From the NCBI GenBank assembly GCA_031258625.1, contig JAIRMO010000084.1, positions 1 through 11,965 of the forward strand: a stretch of 11,965 nt of DNA, in the 5' to 3' direction. This DNA is from Spirochaetaceae bacterium (lineage in GTDB: Bacteria > Spirochaetota > Spirochaetia > Treponematales > Breznakiellaceae). Every line of letters begins with the position of its first letter. The stretch's first letter is position 1. The translations under genes were made by a program, and so were the position numbers. The notes beneath the pieces were generated by a model, which ran no database searches, was not told the DNA's origin, and saw only the letters and a program-made list of their open reading frames with translations. Positions 1 through 6,777 of the stretch are shown in pieces.

Positions 1-276
1 CGGCAACAATTTAACTGCCAACTACGACAGTTACGCTCTCGCTGCATAAACAGCGGAACGCGGAAACCGGCTCCGCCGCCTTGAGGGGCCGAATTTCCGT
101 CGCAATCAAGGCTGGTCAACCTTCGCTTTCGGACGGGGCGCGACGAGATATTTCCGGAATACGGATGGGCCGCAGGCCGCATTGCCAAACTCATCCCGAC
201 AATATAAAACGCGGCTAAACCTGTAGAGATCTGTATTTCGCGTATTAGGACGCGGGTTCGACTCCCGCCACCTCCA
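1..276 (+). ncRNA. ssrA: tmRNA (ssrA), 5' end missing
   Basis: This is the 3' part of transfer-messenger RNA, which rescues stalled ribosomes by adding a degradation tag. The mRNA-like segment is readable: a likely resume codon GCC at 17-19, then AAC TAC GAC AGT TAC GCT CTC GCT GCA and stop TAA at 47-49. The resulting tag is ANYDSYALAA, ten residues with the standard ALAA end. About 227 nt follow the stop, as in typical tmRNAs, with GC-rich segments suited to pseudoknots. The tRNA-like end shows a T arm with stem GCGGG (252-256), a TTCGACT loop and CCCGC (264-268), then the acceptor 3' strand CACCTCC (269-275) and discriminator A276. The terminal CCA is not encoded, so it would be added after transcription. 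The 5' acceptor strand and first pseudoknot lie outside the window. An in-frame start farther upstream (GGC at 2-4) is possible but would give an unusually long tag. Confidence 0.92.
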
Positions 277-280
277 AAAA

Positions 281-310
281 CCGCGGTATCCCGCGATGAA
301 ACACCGCGGG
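281..310 (+). terminator. GC-rich hairpin just after the tmRNA 3' end
   Basis: Two alternative stems are visible: CCGCGG at 281-286 with CCGCGG at 304-309, or CCCGCG at 290-295 with CGCGGG at 305-310 (9-nt loop). It starts five bases after the mature tmRNA end, so it may serve as a processing or termination structure. No T tract follows directly, so intrinsic termination here is uncertain. Confidence 0.3.
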
Positions 311-339
311 GTAAGTCCGAAGTAAATGGGATCTGTCCG

Positions 340-359
340 AAAAAAGGCGGTAAACCGCC
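340..359 (-). terminator. Intrinsic terminator-like hairpin, minus direction
   Basis: Plus-strand A340-A345 precedes an inverted repeat GGCGG (346-350), TAAA, CCGCC (355-359). Read on the minus strand this is a 5-bp GC stem followed by six T, the classical intrinsic terminator form. It would stop antisense transcription entering ssrA. No minus-strand gene is seen immediately upstream, so its use is unclear. Confidence 0.4.
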
Positions 360-370
360 CGTAAAAGACT

Positions 371-396
371 TGTTTTGGGAAAAACATTATTTTTTT
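371..396 (+). terminator. Weak AT-rich hairpin with T tract, possible ssrA terminator
   Basis: TGTTTT (371-376) pairs perfectly with AAAACA (381-386) around a GGGA loop, followed by a T-rich run to 396. The geometry fits intrinsic termination but the stem is almost all A-T, so it is weak. It could also simply be the AT-rich upstream part of the following promoter. Confidence 0.3.
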
Positions 397-423
397 GTAT
401 GAAAATATAAAGACTGGTATTAT
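395..423 (+). promoter_or_regulatory. Candidate sigma-70 promoter upstream of the LysM gene
   Basis: TTGTAT (395-400) and TATTAT (418-423) are separated by 17 nt. The -10 is preceded by TGG, matching an extended -10 (TGn). The region is very AT-rich. A second candidate, TTGTGA (458-463), 17 nt, TATAAA (481-486), lies closer to the gene and may be used instead or in addition. Confidence 0.4.
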
Positions 424-457
424 ATTATGATTACTTGCTAAATTCAAGAAAAATTGC

Positions 458-486
458 TTGTGAATTATCATAAAGCGGGTTATAAA
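458..486 (+). promoter_or_regulatory. Second candidate promoter for the LysM gene
   Basis: TTGTGA (458-463) and TATAAA (481-486) with a 17-nt spacer. A start around 493 would leave a leader of only about 37 nt before the ATG at 530, and the leader would still contain the AAGGA at 499-503. It cannot be ranked against the 395-423 candidate by eye. Confidence 0.35.
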
Positions 487-529
487 TCTCATTATAGTAA
501 GGAATTGAAAATGCCGATAATGAACCAAT

Positions 530-1390
530 ATGAGGGTTCACAACAGCGTTTTATATCTCCTATTAATTTCGGCGGTGTGTATAGCCGCCGAGGAACCGGT
601 TCATGTGATACAAAGGGGGGATACTATTTATTCTATAGCCCGTTCTTACGGCGTTAGAGTTGAGGATGTTTTATCCCTAAATGGCATGACCGATACGGAT
701 GTCCTGCGGATTCAGGTGGGACAGCGTATTAAAATACCCGGGAATGTTCAGTCTTCCGCATCCTCAGTTCCGGCGGCAGCCATTACGGAACACCGGGTGG
801 CTAAGGGGGAGACCTTTTACGGAATAGCCCGGAGATACGGCATTACCCTTCAGGTCCTTCGGAATGTTAATCAAGTTTCAGAAAATTATATCTTAAAAGA
901 AGGGGATGTATTACGAATACCCACAACGGCCGCTGCCGGTATTCCGAAAACTTCCCCGGCCCCTCAGGGGGAGGGGGATCGTACTCCGGCGGCGGGTACC
1001 GTTCCCCGTTTAACGGAAACCAGGCGTGTGGATGCTTCCATACGCTGGCCGGTGAAGGCCCAAGAGGTGTCCTATATGACCGGAAAACTAAACGGGGTGG
1101 TAGTTGTAGGGGAAAAATCAGAGTCTATACGGAATCTTATCCAAGGAACGGTGGTATCTGCAGGACCTTACCGTGGATTTGGAAAGGTTGCGATTATCCA
1201 AGTTGCAGGAGGTTATTTATACGTATATGGCGGTTGTGAAAGTCTTTCGGTCAAGGTAGGCGATAGGGTTGCTTCGGGAACAGAACTTGGGAAGCTCGGT
1301 GTTGACGCGGTATCTGAAAAACCACAATTGTTTTTAATGGTATACCGGAATAATAATCCCATGGATCCCGCCCGTGCCCCCAGAGCTTAA
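530..1390 (+). CDS. Exported LysM/degenerate LytM protein, NlpD-like
   Basis: 286 residues. An N-terminal hydrophobic signal (residues 7-20, probable cleavage after IAA) is followed by two LysM peptidoglycan-binding domains (about 24-70 and 88-132). A low-complexity Ala/Pro/Gly linker leads to a C-terminal LytM/M23-like domain (about 171-280). The domain keeps the fold landmarks (GTVVSAG, GFGKV, VKVGDRVASG, NNNPMDP), but the catalytic zinc ligands are absent. Where active enzymes have H-x-H near the end, this protein has Q-L-F-L. It is therefore probably not a hydrolase but a cell-wall-bound regulator or scaffold, like NlpD/EnvC, which activate amidases during cell separation. It would act in the periplasm. 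The start is fixed by an in-frame TGA at 521-523, yet no good ribosome site sits before ATG 530. The gene ends 114 bp before the sigma factor gene, same strand. The domain call is strong; the NlpD role is inferred. Confidence 0.87.
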   Translation: MRVHNSVLYLLLISAVCIAAEEPVHVIQRGDTIYSIARSYGVRVEDVLSLNGMTDTDVLRIQVGQRIKIPGNVQSSASSVPAAAITEHRVAKGETFYGIARRYGITLQVLRNVNQVSENYILKEGDVLRIPTTAAAGIPKTSPAPQGEGDRTPAAGTVPRLTETRRVDASIRWPVKAQEVSYMTGKLNGVVVVGEKSESIRNLIQGTVVSAGPYRGFGKVAIIQVAGGYLYVYGGCESLSVKVGDRVASGTELGKLGVDAVSEKPQLFLMVYRNNNPMDPARAPRA

Positions 1391-1396
1391 GGCGCT

Positions 1397-1408
1397 TGAA
1401 AATTTTCA
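1397..1408. promoter_or_regulatory. 12-bp perfect palindrome before the sigma gene
   Basis: TGAAAATTTTCA is a perfect palindrome beginning six bases after the stop of the LysM gene. It could be an operator, or chance in AT-rich sequence. No clear promoter hexamers with standard spacing were found around it. Confidence 0.25.
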
Positions 1409-1434
1409 CAAATAGACAACTGAGATGAGGTTCC

Positions 1435-1450
1435 AAACCCGCCGGGTTTT
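1435..1450 (+). terminator. Short hairpin between the LysM gene and the sigma gene
   Basis: AAACCC (1435-1440), loop GCC, GGGTTT (1444-1449), then one more T. It resembles a small intrinsic terminator or attenuator, but the T tract is mostly part of the stem. If functional, it would partly uncouple the sigma factor gene from the upstream gene. Confidence 0.28.
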
Positions 1451-1504
1451 AAGTTCATTTCAGAGCAGATAAAAATATGGCTAGAACCTGAGAAGGGTGG
1501 TAAC

Positions 1505-2578
1505 ATGGTAAAAACGGTAGTTATGTCGGGGAAAGGTAAACAGACAAGTAGAAAAAAAGGGGTTTTATATCCTATGAGTGATATTGGTGCAGAGCGAAGT
1601 CGTGCAAAAAAAAGAACATCGGATATCTCATCAATGAAAAGACCAAAGCGATCAAAAGCTGCCAAAGAAACGGATCCATTGGCTCTTTATTTCAAACAAA
1701 TTTCAAAATTTCCACTATTAACGGTTCAGGAAGAACAGCTAATTGGTGAAAAGATCGTAATATTGCGGCAAGAAATCCAGAAACTTGCCCAGGAATACGA
1801 GGGAAGGGAACAAGACGGGAATTATAAAAGAGAACGTTCCATTCTGGATAATTCCTTGCTTTTATATAAAAACCGGATGATCAATTCCAATCTGCGTTTG
1901 GTTGTTTCTATCGCCAAAAATTATCAGCACCGGGGCTTATCCCTGCTTGATCTTATTGATGAAGGTAACATCGGGCTTATAGAAGCGGTGGAACGGTTTG
2001 ATTATACCAGGGGTTGTCGTTTTTCTACCTATGGAACCTGGTGGATCCGGCAGGCTATCATTAAGAGTATCGCCGATAAGGGACGGGTGATCCGTATCCC
2101 CATTCATATGCTGAATACCATTAAAAAATGTTATTTCGTGGCGAAACAATTGACCCAGGATTTGGGCAGGGATCCAAACGAAGCGGAATTATCCGAATAT
2201 TTGGGAATACCCATTTCCAAGGTAAAGGAGATCGTCAAACTTTCCCAGGAAACCACCAGCCTTGATACCATTGTGGACGACGGTAACCTTACCCGTCTCG
2301 CGGATCTTATCAAGGATGACACCATGGAAGAACCCTTTGAAATGGTCTTTTCCATGACCCTTCAGGAAACCATGGAGGATATTTTGTCCCACCTTTCGGA
2401 ACGGGAGATGAAGATCATCCAGCTCAGGTTTGGACTCACCGGAGAAGGGCCCCTCACCCTGGAAGAAACGGGCAAACTTTTGGGTATAACCCGGGAACGG
2501 GTCCGGCAGATCCAGGAGAAGGCGACCTTCAAGCTCCGTAACCTGAAACAGCTCTACGAATTGCAGGAAAAATCCTGA
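1505..2578 (+). CDS. RNA polymerase sigma-70 family factor, RpoS/RpoD-like group
   Basis: 357 residues. It directs core RNA polymerase to promoters. Visible parts: an unusually basic Lys/Arg-rich N-terminal tail (1-56); region 1.2 (about 57-83, [10 protein letters not shown]); region 2 (about 126-195), including the core-binding [12 protein letters not shown] and the -10 recognition helix [12 protein letters not shown]; region 3 from RIPIHM (198) to about 275; and region 4 (about 290-350) with the -35-recognising helix-turn-helix [20 protein letters not shown]. It lacks the long region 1.1 and the large non-conserved insert of a primary RpoD, so it is more like a group 2 alternative (RpoS-type) factor. 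A primary role cannot be excluded without the rest of the genome. The start is supported by AGAAGGG at 1491-1497, seven bases before the ATG. The 5' half is more AT-rich than the 3' half. The gene is convergent with the TRAP operon, separated by a GC-rich spacer. Confidence 0.92.
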   Translation: MVKTVVMSGKGKQTSRKKGVLYPMSDIGAERSRAKKRTSDISSMKRPKRSKAAKETDPLALYFKQISKFPLLTVQEEQLIGEKIVILRQEIQKLAQEYEGREQDGNYKRERSILDNSLLLYKNRMINSNLRLVVSIAKNYQHRGLSLLDLIDEGNIGLIEAVERFDYTRGCRFSTYGTWWIRQAIIKSIADKGRVIRIPIHMLNTIKKCYFVAKQLTQDLGRDPNEAELSEYLGIPISKVKEIVKLSQETTSLDTIVDDGNLTRLADLIKDDTMEEPFEMVFSMTLQETMEDILSHLSEREMKIIQLRFGLTGEGPLTLEETGKLLGITRERVRQIQEKATFKLRNLKQLYELQEKS

Positions 2579-2715
2579 AGCCCCCCGCCGGGGGGTTATG
2601 CCCCCGGGGCGGGCGACGAACGGCGCGTCGCCGAGCGGCCCGACTTCAAAGGGGGGCGCCGTACATTCCCAGGGGGCCGCCTCGCGGGGGCCTGAAACCC
2701 CTATGGGGGTGGGGG
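2579..2715. repeat. GC-rich, inverted-repeat-dense spacer between convergent genes
   Basis: This non-coding stretch holds several hairpins: CCCCCC/GGGGGG (2581-2586 with 2590-2595, GCC loop), GCCCC/GGGGC (about 2600-2610), GGCGACG/CGTCGCC (2612-2618 with 2626-2632, 7-nt loop) and ACCCC/GGGGT (2697-2701 with 2706-2710). Eight G runs of three to six bases lie on the plus strand. It is far more GC-rich than the coding sequence on either side. It may act as a bidirectional terminator or transcription barrier between the sigma gene and the TRAP operon, or be one copy of a dispersed intergenic repeat. No second copy is present in this window, and no proper T tract follows any hairpin. Confidence 0.5.
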
Positions 2716-4602
2716 TTAAAAAAACCGGGTGAGGAAGGTGGAAAAGGCCGGGACATAGGTTACGAGGAGTACCACCGCCAGTTGGATAAGGAGAAAGGGA
2801 AAAACATAACGGCAGATATCCACAAAAGGTTTTTTGAACCGGTAACTTGCCAGGAAAAGGTTGAGCCCCACCGGTGGGGTAAGGAACCCCACCTCCAGGT
2901 TGGTGATGAAGATGATCCCCAGATGTACCGGATCGATCCCGTAGGCCATACCCAAGGGGGTTATCAGGGGTAAAACGATGAGGATCGCGGAGAATATGTC
3001 CATAAGGCACCCCACCACGAGGAGGCTCAGGTTGAGGAGCAGGAGAAAGATGAATTTAGACCCGATGGTTTCCAGCATCCAGTCCGCGAGGATCATGGGC
3101 ATATTGGTGTCCACAATATAAAAAGACAGGGACTGGGACAGGGCCAGGATGGCCAGGACCCCGCCGATAATGGGAACCGATTTGAGGAACACTCCGGGAA
3201 CCTGGGACAGGGTAATATCCCGGTGAATCAACACCTCGGTGATAAAAATATAGATTACCGCCACCCCGCCGATTTCCACCAGGGAGAGGAAACCCGTAAA
3301 ATAACTTGCCACCAGAAAAAAGGGAAGGATAATCTCCAAAGCGGATCCCTTGAGGGATTGGAGGGCCCTTTTGAGGTTAAAGGGTTCCACCGGGATTTTA
3401 ACCTTGATCGACGCGAAAATTCCAAAGCCCGTCACCACGACAACCAGGACTATGCCGGGGATAAGGCCCCCTAAAAACATGTGGAAAACATTGATCTGGG
3501 CCATGGCGCCTACCAGGATCAGGGGGAGGCTGGGGGGGAAAAGAAGGCCGATACTCCCCACCGAGGCAAGGAGGCCGATGGAAAATTTTTCCGGGTATTT
3601 GACATGCTCCGAGAGAATGCTGAAGAGTATCCCTCCCAGGGCTAGGATCGTTACCCCCGACGCGCCGGTAAAGGAGGTAAAGAAGGCGCAGATGATCACC
3701 GTGGCGATGATCATCCCCCCGGGAAGCCAGGAAAAGAGGCTGCGGAAGGTTTCTACCAATCGTATGCCCGCCTTGCTTTCCGAAAGGAAAAAACCTACCA
3801 GGGTAAAAAGAGGAATGGCGATGATGTTGTCATTGGTTAGGGCCGAATAAATATCGGTAGCCACCGTATCCACTTGGCTCCCCGCGGCTTCCAGCAAAAT
3901 GAGGACCAGCCCCCCCATGATCACAAAGAGGGGCGTTCCCGCCAGGGCGGCGAGGAGGAGGAAGATCACCACCGGGACTTTAAGATACCAGGCCCCCAGA
4001 TAAAAAAGATCCGACAGATCATAGGCCCAGGGGGGAAGATCAAATTCCCAGATAAATTTTGCTATGGACGGAAAGGACGCCAGCGTCCCCAGCAGGATGG
4101 CGAGCAAGGGAAAAATCCGCTTCCAGCCTGAAAGTCCGGTCCGCCGGGCAAAACGGGAAGCGATAACCCCGTATCCCAGGGGGATGATCAGGGCAAAGAA
4201 GCGATCCGGAATAAACCCGATCGTCCTCCCGGAAAGGCCGATTCTGATAAACGCCGGGGCGGTCCAGGCGATAACCGTCACCACAAAAGCGGAGAGGAGG
4301 TTGGTAAAGACCCGAAGCCGGCGTTTGAGCCCCTCCCCGGAAAAATACTGAACCAGGGCAATGGAAAGGTGTTCCTCGTTCCGGGTGGCGGCCATCCCCG
4401 AGAGCATCCCCACCCAGAGGAGCAGGTGGATCATAAACTGGGAAGATCCGCTGATGCCGGTCTTAAAAAAGATCCGCGCCGCCGCCTCCGTTACGGGAAG
4501 CAGGGTCAAAAAAACCAGGGAAAGGACACAGAACCCGTTTTCAGCCGAGTAGAGAACGGCGGCCCTTCGGAATTTTTTCTGAGCCTCCCCTGAACCGGTC
4601 AT
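2716..4602 (-). CDS. dctM: TRAP transporter fused DctQ-DctM membrane protein
   Basis: 628 residues, a fusion of the small (Q) and large (M) membrane subunits of a tripartite ATP-independent periplasmic transporter, which moves a substrate across the inner membrane using an ion gradient. The N-terminal DctQ part (about 1-180) shows four to five hydrophobic helices. The DctM part (about 205-628) holds the rest, with family motifs NDNIIAIPLFTLVG (258-270), GLLFPPSLPLILVG (352-365), MDIFSAILIVLPLITP (534-549) and NLEVGFLTPPVGLNLF (568-583). The chosen start gives a 4-nt ATGA overlap with dctP, which implies translational coupling. A longer frame reaching upstream to 4716 lies inside dctP and starts with a non-membrane, Pro/Gly-rich stretch, so it was not used. 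The fused QM arrangement with T and P genes upstream matches the T. pallidum Tp0956-0958 system. The substrate is unknown. Confidence 0.95.
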   Translation of the reverse strand: MTGSGEAQKKFRRAAVLYSAENGFCVLSLVFLTLLPVTEAAARIFFKTGISGSSQFMIHLLLWVGMLSGMAATRNEEHLSIALVQYFSGEGLKRRLRVFTNLLSAFVVTVIAWTAPAFIRIGLSGRTIGFIPDRFFALIIPLGYGVIASRFARRTGLSGWKRIFPLLAILLGTLASFPSIAKFIWEFDLPPWAYDLSDLFYLGAWYLKVPVVIFLLLAALAGTPLFVIMGGLVLILLEAAGSQVDTVATDIYSALTNDNIIAIPLFTLVGFFLSESKAGIRLVETFRSLFSWLPGGMIIATVIICAFFTSFTGASGVTILALGGILFSILSEHVKYPEKFSIGLLASVGSIGLLFPPSLPLILVGAMAQINVFHMFLGGLIPGIVLVVVVTGFGIFASIKVKIPVEPFNLKRALQSLKGSALEIILPFFLVASYFTGFLSLVEIGGVAVIYIFITEVLIHRDITLSQVPGVFLKSVPIIGGVLAILALSQSLSFYIVDTNMPMILADWMLETIGSKFIFLLLLNLSLLVVGCLMDIFSAILIVLPLITPLGMAYGIDPVHLGIIFITNLEVGFLTPPVGLNLFLASYRFKKPFVDICRYVFPFLLIQLAVVLLVTYVPAFSTFLTRFF

Positions 4603-5630
4603 GGCCGCCGGCTCCGGTAATCCTGGAGTATGCCCTGGATCCGCTCGTACATTTCCCGGTGAAAAACGTTCCGGTTGACCAGATCCGGAATATAGCGGGT
4701 TATTTCCTGGTACCATTCCTGTTCCTGCCGGGGGCTTGCCTGGTTTATACTAACTCCGTTTTGCCTCATATTGGCTATGGCCTCTTCCTCCCCCCGCTGA
4801 AAGGAATTTTCAATTTCCGCTCCCGCCTGCCTGACGATTTCCCGCAGGGGTTCCTGGTATTGAGGGGGGAGCCGGGCCCAGGCGTTTTTACTCATCAGTA
4901 CCCCCCCCATAAAGGGGGCCAGGTTGACGGTACTCATGTGTTTGGCGACCCGGTAAAACTGAAAGGCGGAAACGGAAATAGGACTCTGGTAAATCGCGTC
5001 AATCATACCGCTGTTGAGCCGTTGCGCCACATCGGTTGTGGCGACCCGGACCATCCGGAAGCCCATGGTCCTAAAGGCATCCATGATCTCCTGCTCATCC
5101 GGATTGGTCCCCACTTTAAGGCGTCTCAGATCATCGGGAGTATATACCGGGCTCCGGGAGAAAATTTTGACCCACCCCGCTTTGACTAAAACCAGGTTGA
5201 TATACCCCGCTTCTTCAATCCGGGAATTGAAGACGGGCCGTACCTCCTGTAAGACCGCATCCAGTTCCTCATTGTTTCTGATAAGAAAAGGAATACTCAG
5301 GGCCATAACTTCCGGGGTCACCGAATTGAGGGCGATACTGGTGAAAATCGCCGCCTGAATTTTATCCTGCCGGAGTTTCATCAGGTAATCCCCCTCGGAA
5401 CCGGGGTACTGATGGAGGACATGGAGATCGACTTCCCCATTGGTGGTCCGGCTCCACTCGGCGGCTATCCGATCCAGGGTCCTGCCCCAGGGTGAATTCC
5501 GCGGGAGGGAGGATGCCAAGTTGATGGTGATCTTCCGCTTCCGCTGTCCGTAAAGAAAATTGGGGGAGGCGATTAAAAACAACAGGGTGAGGATGATGAG
5601 GGAGCAAGGGGCCAATTTTTTACCTGTCAT
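4599..5630 (-). CDS. dctP: TRAP transporter periplasmic solute-binding protein (DctP/TatP type)
   Basis: 343 residues. An N-terminal signal sequence (about 5-28, likely cut after FLYG) is followed by a DctP-type binding fold starting at ITINLASSLPRNSPWG. It would capture the substrate in the periplasm and deliver it to the DctQM protein encoded just downstream (4-nt overlap). The family segment that normally reads LK-(I/V/L)-R, whose arginine clamps the substrate carboxylate, here reads LKVGTNP (171-177) with Gly174 at that place. A non-carboxylate or hydrophobic ligand is therefore possible, as suggested for the T. pallidum counterpart. Unlike that lipoprotein, no lipobox cysteine is seen at the cleavage site; the only N-terminal Cys is residue 9. 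A strong ribosome site, AAAGGAG, stands seven bases before the ATG. The gap to tatT is 97 bp. Confidence 0.93.
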   Translation of the reverse strand: MTGKKLAPCSLIILTLLFLIASPNFLYGQRKRKITINLASSLPRNSPWGRTLDRIAAEWSRTTNGEVDLHVLHQYPGSEGDYLMKLRQDKIQAAIFTSIALNSVTPEVMALSIPFLIRNNEELDAVLQEVRPVFNSRIEEAGYINLVLVKAGWVKIFSRSPVYTPDDLRRLKVGTNPDEQEIMDAFRTMGFRMVRVATTDVAQRLNSGMIDAIYQSPISVSAFQFYRVAKHMSTVNLAPFMGGVLMSKNAWARLPPQYQEPLREIVRQAGAEIENSFQRGEEEAIANMRQNGVSINQASPRQEQEWYQEITRYIPDLVNRNVFHREMYERIQGILQDYRSRRP

Positions 5631-5727
5631 GTCGATACTCCTTTGCGGGTCGAACCGGTTTTACAATCCAATGAGAATGCCGCTTTCCATACCCCGGTTC
5701 TTCATTTTTTAAGACGTTTATGTTCAT

Positions 5728-6693
5728 CTAATATTCATCGCTGATCCATTCTTCACCATCGTCAATATCAATAAAATAATCGGAAGCCGTATTCAGCAGA
5801 TTTTGAGCTTTTCGCTGGGCAATGATGTTCATCAAACGGCTGCCGGGATCGGCATCCACGTCCAAAGCCAGGGCCTTCTCCAAATACGCCTTAAAGGTAT
5901 CATAATCTTGGGCGGGGATCGAGACCGCCTGGGCATAGGATACATAGGGTCCCGCCAAAAGGCCCCGGGATTTTTCCAGGGCCCGGTTGAAATGGACCGT
6001 TACCCGGGTTTTATCCCCCCCCATGGATTCGGGCAGGGAAGAAAGGGCGAGGATATAAAATTCGTCCAGGGCGCCGTGGTTAAAATCAGGATCCAGGGCA
6101 TAGGCCCGGTCTATGAGGAACATCAGATCCGGCACCCGGCGGCCCAGGGCGAGGTCAAAGGGATCCAGGGAATAGGCGGAAAGGTATCCCGCGGCGGTCC
6201 AGTAGAGGAGGGGCACATCGGCCTTTTTCATCCGGGCCAGGTACGGCTCCAGGGTCCCGTCGACGGAAGATGCCCCGCTAAAACCGGGATACTTTTTATC
6301 CAGCCCTCCGTAGAGGAGGTCCGCCCCCCGGAGGTAGAATTTTTTTGCCCGTTCCAGGGCGGCCTGACGTTTTTCATACTCGGCAACGGGTAAAAAATCC
6401 GCCGGTCCCTGGATAAAGGCATTGGCATACATGATAAAAAGGGAGCCGGTGGTCAGGATCAACCCCTGATGCTCCGGATTGGAGGACAAAAGGGTTTCGT
6501 ACATTTTTATCGCAAAGGGCAGGGCTTCCTCGACCAGTTCGGAATCCGGGTCTCCGGTAAAAACGGTGTTGCTCCCCTCCCCGGTTAAGGCATTGGATAC
6601 CGCCCGGATCGCCATTTTGTTGATCGAACAGGCGGAACATAATACCAGAACCGCAAAAGAAACTCCCCACACCCGTATAAAGCGAGGCTTCAT
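5728..6693 (-). CDS. tatT: TRAP transporter T-component lipoprotein (TatT family)
   Basis: 321 residues. The N-terminus has a basic start, a hydrophobic core and C-S-A-C, giving a spirochaete-style lipobox with the lipidated Cys at 22. The body is helical and Ala/Leu/Tyr-rich, with repeated segments of the kind expected for TPR-like folds (for example EEALPFAIKMYETLLSSNPE and ERAKKFYLRGADLLYG), and an acidic C-terminal tail. The first part of the mature protein (INKMAIRAVSNALTGEG, then TVFTGDPD) is the recognisable start of the TatT family. In T. pallidum (Tp0956) this lipoprotein is the TRAP-associated T-component that partners the P protein. The order T-P-QM is the same here. The ribosome site GAGGAGGGA precedes the ATG closely. 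The stop is TAG. The function in transport is known only from structural and genomic association. Confidence 0.9.
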   Translation of the reverse strand: MKPRFIRVWGVSFAVLVLCSACSINKMAIRAVSNALTGEGSNTVFTGDPDSELVEEALPFAIKMYETLLSSNPEHQGLILTTGSLFIMYANAFIQGPADFLPVAEYEKRQAALERAKKFYLRGADLLYGGLDKKYPGFSGASSVDGTLEPYLARMKKADVPLLYWTAAGYLSAYSLDPFDLALGRRVPDLMFLIDRAYALDPDFNHGALDEFYILALSSLPESMGGDKTRVTVHFNRALEKSRGLLAGPYVSYAQAVSIPAQDYDTFKAYLEKALALDVDADPGSRLMNIIAQRKAQNLLNTASDYFIDIDDGEEWISDEY

Positions 6694-6730
6694 CTTCCCT
6701 CCTCACCTAAAAAACTTTCAAGAAACCGTC

Positions 6731-6748
6731 CCCAGGCTATTGCCTGGG
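6731..6748 (-). terminator. Hairpin between pgm and tatT
   Basis: A perfect 7-bp stem CCCAGGC/GCCTGGG with a 4-nt loop lies in the 84-bp gap between the pgm stop and the tatT start. Minus-strand sequence after it is only moderately T-rich, with a T6 about 18 nt later. It may be a terminator or attenuator that lowers read-through from pgm into the TRAP genes. An obvious separate promoter for tatT was not found. Confidence 0.4.
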
Positions 6749-6777
6749 CGCGGCTATACGAAAACGCTAATCCCCAA

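Noticed and set aside
241..276. Possible separate tRNA gene ending in CACCTCCA
   Set aside because: Only a T arm and acceptor 3' strand are present, with no D arm or anticodon arm upstream. The tag frame at 17-49 identifies it as the end of tmRNA.
106..528. Minus-strand frame of 140 residues containing the phrase WRWRESNPRP
   Set aside because: It is antisense to the tmRNA T arm; this phrase is a well-known artefact of translating tRNA-like 3' ends backwards. No ribosome site or family match.
2189..3010. 273-residue minus-strand frame spanning the GC-rich spacer
   Set aside because: It overlaps the end of the sigma gene, the spacer and the end of dctQM, all better explained otherwise. Proline- and glycine-rich with no domain.
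4603..4716. Longer start for the DctQM gene at 4716
   Set aside because: The extra 38 residues overlap the end of dctP in another frame and are Pro/Gly-rich with no family character. ATG 4602 gives the typical 4-nt coupling overlap and a normal DctQ N-terminus.
5620..5727. 35-codon minus-strand frame between tatT and dctP
   Set aside because: Starts just after the tatT stop but has no ribosome site, no recognisable features and runs into the dctP start.
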